From an uncultured bacterium (lineage in GTDB: Bacteria; Bacillota; Clostridia; Lachnospirales; Lachnospiraceae): a stretch of 37,419 bases of DNA. The position numbers and the translations under genes were made by a program. Location of the stretch: assembly GCA_947073545.1 (NCBI GenBank), contig CAMTMP010000037.1:1-37419 (forward strand), in the 5' to 3' direction. The notes beneath the pieces are model-generated. The model made no database searches. It had not been told where the DNA came from and saw only the letters and a program-made list of their open reading frames with translations. Below, one piece after another: positions 33,605 through 37,419 of the stretch (positions are counted from its first letter, which is position 1; every line of letters begins with the position of its first letter).

Positions 33605-33811
33605 TTACATACACATCTCTTCCTCATCTGCGTACTCTTTAGAAGATGCTTCTTCTTCCTGATCTCCTCTGAAAGGTACATCCTTAAGAGAATCCCAATC
33701 TGTCGTCTGTCTCTGATTTTGGTCAGATTGACCCTGTATATTTTCTTTCTCTCTGAGTATCTCTCCGGATTCTTCTAACTCTCTTCTTGAAATTTCTGGT
33801 GGTCGATTCAT
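33605..33811 (-). CDS. Small acidic protein, 68 residues
   Basis: This protein, rich in Glu, Gln, Asp and Arg and without hydrophobic segments, is probably intrinsically disordered. A GGGAGGTG ribosome binding site precedes the ATG at 33811. It sits between the CFI-box-like gene and the transglutaminase-like gene, touching the latter. I recognise no family. It could be an adaptor, a substrate of the transglutaminase, or a cleaved regulator. Confidence 0.65.
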   Translation of the reverse strand: MNRPPEISRRELEESGEILREKENIQGQSDQNQRQTTDWDSLKDVPFRGDQEEEASSKEYADEEEMCM

Positions 33812-33823
33812 TCCTTCACCTCC

Positions 33824-34378
33824 CTATGCGATACAATATTTGTTGTATAAAGAATCACAATATTCTTTATACAAGTCAAATGCTTCCTCATTTCTTCCCT
33901 TTTTAATAAGACTTAAAGTACCGAGAACAAGTTCTCTATACATCCTCACATAAATAGTCTGCGACTCGTCTTGCTCTCCTATTTTTTTTACAATCAATGG
34001 TGCTTTTTCATAATATTCCTGTATTGTTTCCGGATGATAATCTTTAACATATGTATCACGAAACTTTCTCAATATGCTGAGTTCTTCACAGTTATCGTCA
34101 AATCGAGCGGACTTTGCTCTCATACACGCTGTTGTGAGATAGCAACCAGAGTCGTCTTTCTTCTCTGGTTCAATATATGGATTGCCCAACCAGTCAGTTT
34201 CTATTTTTTGGTTTCCAAAAATATCTGTATCAACTTTAGGATTACCGAAAATATCAGTATTTACTTTTTCATTGCCAAAAATATCAGTTTCAGCATTCCA
34301 ATTTCCCCAAAAATCTCTATAATATCTCTTTCCGTCCTGTTCAATATATTCTCGTCCATCTTTATCAATCTTAGGCAT
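33824..34378 (-). CDS. CFI-box-like protein with TDIFGN repeats
   Basis: A 184-residue protein, the first gene of the operon, with ATG at 34378 behind AGGAGG. Residues 31-70 are four tandem ten-residue repeats of the type TDIFGNxKV-x. They are followed at 79-112 by CYLTTACMRAK, then DDNCEELSILRKFRDTYV, the pattern of the CFI-box-CTERM family (CYLTTA...DDC-x-EL-x-x-LR-x-FRD). The function of this box is unknown; it is often seen at the end of proteins that also carry repeats. The rest is helical. The conserved cysteines could be modified or bind metal. Confidence 0.78.
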   Translation of the reverse strand: MPKIDKDGREYIEQDGKRYYRDFWGNWNAETDIFGNEKVNTDIFGNPKVDTDIFGNQKIETDWLGNPYIEPEKKDDSGCYLTTACMRAKSARFDDNCEELSILRKFRDTYVKDYHPETIQEYYEKAPLIVKKIGEQDESQTIYVRMYRELVLGTLSLIKKGRNEEAFDLYKEYCDSLYNKYCIA

Positions 34379-34471
34379 ATCTTTATCCTCCTCATATTCA
34401 CATTATCTCTTTCCCTCTTGGATATCGCCTTTAACGCCAATATCTTTCTAATATTCATCGGAGTTTTTCCT

Positions 34472-34505
34472 CCATTCGTACAAAAGTATACTTTTATGCG
34501 AATGG
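34472..34505. repeat. 34-base palindrome centred on AAAAGTATACTTTT
   Basis: The 14-base perfect palindrome AAAAGTATACTTTT (34482-34495) has CCATTCG (34472-34478) and CGAATGG (34499-34505) symmetrically flanking it about the same centre. A serine recombinase crossover site needs a symmetric site with a central dinucleotide such as TA. Lying between the resolvase gene and the operon, it is a candidate site for that enzyme. The TATACT inside it could also be a -10 element for the operon. Confidence 0.65.
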
Positions 34506-34601
34506 AATTTGCTACATTTTCACAATTAGTAGTTTACGCCAAAAACCTTGTAAAATCAATACTTCCTTGTTGGTTTTCTGGTACTTTTCGTAAAAATGTG
34601 G

Positions 34602-34624
34602 CATTCTCATAAAAGTATACTTTA
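34602..34624. repeat. Second copy of the resolvase-site-like palindrome
   Basis: CATTCTCATAAAAGTATAC and the following TTTA share CATTC-x-CATAAAAGTATACTTT with the other strand of the palindrome at 34472-34505. The copies are inverted relative to each other, about 130 bases apart, and this one is 19 bases from the resolvase stop codon. Confidence 0.6.
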
Positions 34625-34642
34625 ACAATCCAGCTTTTCTGC

Positions 34643-35260
34643 CTACTGTTCGTCTGTTTCCAATGCTTTCTTCATTTTCTGTCTGAATGTACTTTCTGGC
34701 ATCCCACACTCCTTTGAAGCCTTTAATACAGATATTTTTCCTTCCCTGCACATCTCACAATACTCACTGAAATTATCCGGAAGTGGTTTTTCAGGTCTTC
34801 CGAACTTCACGCCTTTTGCCTTTGCCGCCGCAATCCCTTCAGCTTGCCGCTGCTTAATGCACACTCTTTCATTTTCACTGACATAGCTCAATAATGTTAA
34901 TACCAGATCCGAAATAAATGTGCCGAGCAGGTTCTTTTCTCTTCTTGTATCAAGAATCGGCATATCAATCACAACAATGTCCGCTCCTTTTTCCTTTGTG
35001 ATGATTCGCCACTGTTCCATGAGTTCCTGATAATTTCTGCCAAGTCTGTCAATGGATTTGATATACAGCACCATGCCGGGTTTAAGCCTTCTTAGCATCC
35101 GCTTGTACTGTTTTCTCTCAAAATCCTTGCCTGATTGCTTATCAACATAAATATTTGCCTCCAACACCCCCATTTCCTTCAGTGCAATCCTTTGCCTGTC
35201 CTCATTTTGATCACGGGAAGAAACTCTCATATATCCAAGAATAATTGTTTTGTCTGCCAT
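34643..35260 (-). CDS. Serine recombinase (resolvase family)
   Basis: A 205-residue protein with ATG at 35260; the ribosome binding site GGAGG lies 11 bases upstream, and an ATG at 35278 lies ahead of it. The catalytic domain shows GYMRVSSRDQNEDRQ with nucleophile Ser14, and SIDRLGRNYQEL, the intact arginine motif. VKFGRPEKPLP links to a C-terminal helix-turn-helix (KISVLKASKECGMPESTFRQ). It follows the MobA/MobL relaxase on the same strand and is flanked on its downstream side by two palindromic repeats. It probably resolves or inverts DNA of the element; it is the second resolvase in the window and clearly distinct from the one at 3255-3860. Confidence 0.93.
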   Translation of the reverse strand: MADKTIILGYMRVSSRDQNEDRQRIALKEMGVLEANIYVDKQSGKDFERKQYKRMLRRLKPGMVLYIKSIDRLGRNYQELMEQWRIITKEKGADIVVIDMPILDTRREKNLLGTFISDLVLTLLSYVSENERVCIKQRQAEGIAAAKAKGVKFGRPEKPLPDNFSEYCEMCREGKISVLKASKECGMPESTFRQKMKKALETDEQ

Positions 35261-35356
35261 AATCTTTTCAACCTCCATTTTTTACTGTACAAATTTTACT
35301 TAGTAAGTTCCTCAAAAAATAAGAAGATAGATAACAATTGCTATCTGTCTCCTTTG

Positions 35357-37045
35357 CTACCTCGCTCCTTTATCTTTCTGTCTTGCCTGATGCCCCCTAC
35401 CTGCTTCCCTTATCTTTATGTCCTGCTCTTTTTTTCTGAGTCTATTCCTGACGCTCCGCATATCCACCACCTTTTCTCCGTAATTTTTCTCATACTCTGC
35501 ACAAGCTGTTTCATAATCCTGATTCTCCCTCTTGGCCGCATTAAGTTCCTTATAGAATGCCTGTACAGAGTCAAAATTGTATTCCTTGACAATAGAAGAA
35601 AGTCTCTTTTTCATATTAGAAATCTGGAAGTCAAGACTATCAATCTCCTGCTGTAATTCCTTACGTCTGCCGCCTTTGAAGATACCTGCACACTCGGACA
35701 ATTCCTTTTTCAGCTTATCCCGTTCCTTCTCACGCCCGAAAATTGCCTTATTCTGGTCTTTCAGCCTGCCCTCAATCTCTTTCAGGCGGGGATATTTTCT
35801 TGCAAGTACAGACGGTTGTGGCTGCGGCTGTCTTTCTGCTGTCGGCCTAGTTTCAATCGGAACAGGCTCTTGCTCCTCTTTTATCTGCCTGATAATACTT
35901 TCTTTCTCCGTAGAATCAGTCGCTGAATGTTCTGTATTCTTTTTCATATCCGGTTTCCGATATGGATTTACTGGAAATGGTATCTTCTTCCTTTCCGGCT
36001 GGACTGCCGGAGTATCTCCTGCATGAATAAAGTTTTCCGTTTCTTTTGACGTTTCCTTTACGATACTAACAACATTACCGATAGCTTTTTCCGTTATATC
36101 CATTACCTTCTGCATGGCTTTCGCAATCAAAAGTTCTAATAGCAGAATAGCCGCCCTGACAATCTCCCCGAACAGTTCCGGCTTTTGTCCGTTCTGCTCC
36201 ACAGATTCCTTTACTTTGTCCGTAATCTCTGCCTTTTTGAGTTCCACAATCTCCGTATCAGGTACGCCGCTTACAATCGCACGGTCAACAGTTCTGTTCC
36301 ATTTCATGCGGATTTCATTGTCTGCCTTGATTTCTTCTGCTTTCGGATTATTTTTTCCGATTTTCTTTGTCGCAAGGTATGGGCCGCTTTTATCAAAAAT
36401 ACTGAGTCTGTCCTTATCATCTAATACCATCTGGTTGATTAAATCCGTATAAAATACTTTTATCCCGTCTAAAAAAGATTCCTGCTTGAAGCGTTCATCT
36501 TTTACAGTAAAAATCTTACGCTCATATACTTCACCTTTTTTGATGATTTTACAGCCCTTGCGGATATTCCCGTCTCCGTCAAGGATTTCTTTTTTTGTAC
36601 GGACGTGTTTTCCCTGCTCGTCATAAAACATATTCCGGGTGGCAGTCTTTTCTGTCGGCTGCTCCAGCCGCTTCCTCTCCGCAAATATCATGTGGATATG
36701 CAGGTTTGTTTTCCGCTTGTTGTGATGGAGCGCAGCAAAACACTCGACACCATACTTTTCCTTAAATTTGTCTACCATCTTTTTCAAAAGGTAATCATGG
36801 TCATAGTTGATAAAACTCTCCGGCAGGGCGATCATCAGTTCCCTTGCCTCAATACATTTCCCGTTTGTCCCGCTTTTTTCAAATTCTTCCTGACTGCATT
36901 TGGCAAGTTCCCGCCAGAATGCCCTGTCCGGCTCAGTTGCATAGACTTCATACAAATACTCCTGTTTGGCATAGCTTGAAATATAAGTGATTCGCCCTGA
37001 CAGGTCATGCAGCTTTGCCATTTCTATAAATGAATTTCTTCTCAT
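35357..37045 (-). CDS. MobA/MobL-family relaxase
   Basis: A 562-residue protein starting at ATG 37045 behind AAAGGAAA. The N-terminal relaxase domain has YISSYAKQEYLY, LPESFINYDHDYLL and the histidine motif NLHIHMIFAER (His116 and His118), which binds the metal for nicking at oriT. The middle is charged, and the C-terminus contains a coiled coil typical of Mob proteins. It would start transfer of this DNA with help of a resident conjugation system, as I see no mating-pair genes. The stretch 5' of it is a candidate oriT. Confidence 0.92.
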   Translation of the reverse strand: MRRNSFIEMAKLHDLSGRITYISSYAKQEYLYEVYATEPDRAFWRELAKCSQEEFEKSGTNGKCIEARELMIALPESFINYDHDYLLKKMVDKFKEKYGVECFAALHHNKRKTNLHIHMIFAERKRLEQPTEKTATRNMFYDEQGKHVRTKKEILDGDGNIRKGCKIIKKGEVYERKIFTVKDERFKQESFLDGIKVFYTDLINQMVLDDKDRLSIFDKSGPYLATKKIGKNNPKAEEIKADNEIRMKWNRTVDRAIVSGVPDTEIVELKKAEITDKVKESVEQNGQKPELFGEIVRAAILLLELLIAKAMQKVMDITEKAIGNVVSIVKETSKETENFIHAGDTPAVQPERKKIPFPVNPYRKPDMKKNTEHSATDSTEKESIIRQIKEEQEPVPIETRPTAERQPQPQPSVLARKYPRLKEIEGRLKDQNKAIFGREKERDKLKKELSECAGIFKGGRRKELQQEIDSLDFQISNMKKRLSSIVKEYNFDSVQAFYKELNAAKRENQDYETACAEYEKNYGEKVVDMRSVRNRLRKKEQDIKIREAGRGHQARQKDKGAR

Positions 37046-37419
37046 AAACGATTTTCCTTTCTTTTGGCGGATCATCTGTCGCATTTTTTGTGAGCAGCCG
37101 TTATAGGACGGCTGGACGCGGATTGATGCCCGTATTCGGGCGGCTTACGGCTGCCGCTCTCTGACCAGCCGCAGGGTGGGGATTCGTTCTGTGAAGTCCC
37201 ACTGGCGGTGCTGTACATTTAGCCCAAAATGTAACCGCAGGCAACAGCGCCATCCATGTGCCCGTCCTCTGGGCTGCATGGATAAATACAGCCCGGCTCT
37301 TTCGGACTGTAAATTTGCGCCTGCGCAAATCTGCCCCCTGCAAGGGCGAAATCCCCGGAGCATAAACCGAAGGTTTGTGCGTAGGGTGTATTTCGCTCTC
37401 AAACGCCGAGGGCTTAGGG
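37046..37419. other. Palindrome-rich noncoding region; candidate oriT
   Basis: This GC-rich stretch upstream of the relaxase is full of inverted repeats: CAGCCG/CGGCTG (37095-37114), GCCCG-TATT-CGGGC (37128-37141), GCGGT...TACATTT/AAATGTA...ACCGC (37205-37238), GGGCTG/CAGCCC (37271-37294), ATTTGCGC-CT-GCGCAAAT (37313-37330) and GCATAAACC/GGTTTGTGC with one mismatch (37360-37380). Open frames here are low-quality shadows. Transfer origins of Mob elements have such stems next to the relaxase gene. No nick consensus is recognised, so oriT is only inferred. The window ends inside it. Confidence 0.5.

Noticed and set aside
34261..34458. A 65-residue frame with a GGAGG ribosome binding site overlapping the first operon gene
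   Set aside because: It runs through the repeat gene in another frame and has no recognisable features. It could be a leader, but evidence is thin.
34472..34624. CRISPR repeats
   Set aside because: Only two inverted copies with no spacer array.
37145..37402. Frames within the palindrome-rich region right of the relaxase
   Set aside because: Arg- and Cys-rich shadow frames through inverted repeats, with no ribosome binding site or family match.

Overview
The window looks like a Gram-positive, anaerobic Clostridia genome, probably Lachnospiraceae. This is inferred from the strong AGGAGG-type ribosome binding sites, the Tn916-type sigma/HTH pair, DUF5348 and MobA/MobL mobility genes, lipoproteins and flavodoxins, and codon use that leans AT-rich. 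No rRNA or species marker is present, so the species cannot be named. Almost everything from 3.2 kb rightward is read on the minus strand.

Region 1 (1-5.5 kb) is a patchwork of mobile-element debris. It holds a tRNA-Lys(UUU) abutting a perfect intrinsic terminator, a 52-residue small protein, a truncated and frameshifted DUF5348 relic, an XRE repressor/ImmA-IrrE protease pair with a clear promoter and operator, two small plus-strand genes, a sigma-like/HTH/serine-resolvase cluster with repeated resolvase-site-like sequences, and an XRE regulator.

Region 2 (5.6-14.04 kb) is a redox and flavin cluster. In transcription order it has a 5'-truncated aldo/keto reductase, a carboxymuconolactone decarboxylase-like protein, a lipoprotein flavodoxin, a lipoprotein esterase, an FMN-reductase-like flavoprotein, a RibD-C/DHFR-like reductase, a second flavoprotein, a DUF4405-type membrane protein, the flavin transferase ApbE, a ferredoxin-fused aldo/keto reductase and an orphan OmpR-type DNA-binding domain.

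Region 3 (14.3-34.4 kb) is the highlight. It is one 20-kb, tightly packed, AT-richer minus-strand operon of 15 genes. In transcription order these are: a CFI-box-like repeat protein, a small acidic protein, a transglutaminase-like protein, a VirD4/HerA-type ATPase, its P-loop-less relative, a GrpE-like protein, an Hsp70, an Hsp70-VWA fusion, a 1021-residue scaffold (J-like N-terminus, zinc ribbons, FN3-like repeats), a zinc-ribbon GTPase, a GAP1-like protein, a DUF2185/Imm33-like protein, a GH-E (HNH/EndoVII) nuclease-like protein, a membrane GTPase with a DUF6273-like tail, and a membrane-anchored YARHG protein. I read it as an NTP-dependent conflict (defence or intercellular competition) system that combines a specialised Hsp70 chaperone machine, a double-GTPase switch and a nuclease/immunity pair. 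I recall Double-GTPase and GTPase-associated protein 1 families from comparative-genomic surveys of conflict systems, but I cannot say from sequence alone that this full combination has been described.

Region 4 (34.4-37.4 kb) is mobility DNA: two copies of an AAAGTATACTTT-centred palindrome beside a serine resolvase, a MobA/MobL relaxase, and a palindrome-rich noncoding stretch that may hold an oriT. The aldo/keto reductase is cut at about 14.04 kb, exactly where the foreign-looking operon begins, so that point is probably the left edge of the insertion. The right edge is not seen.
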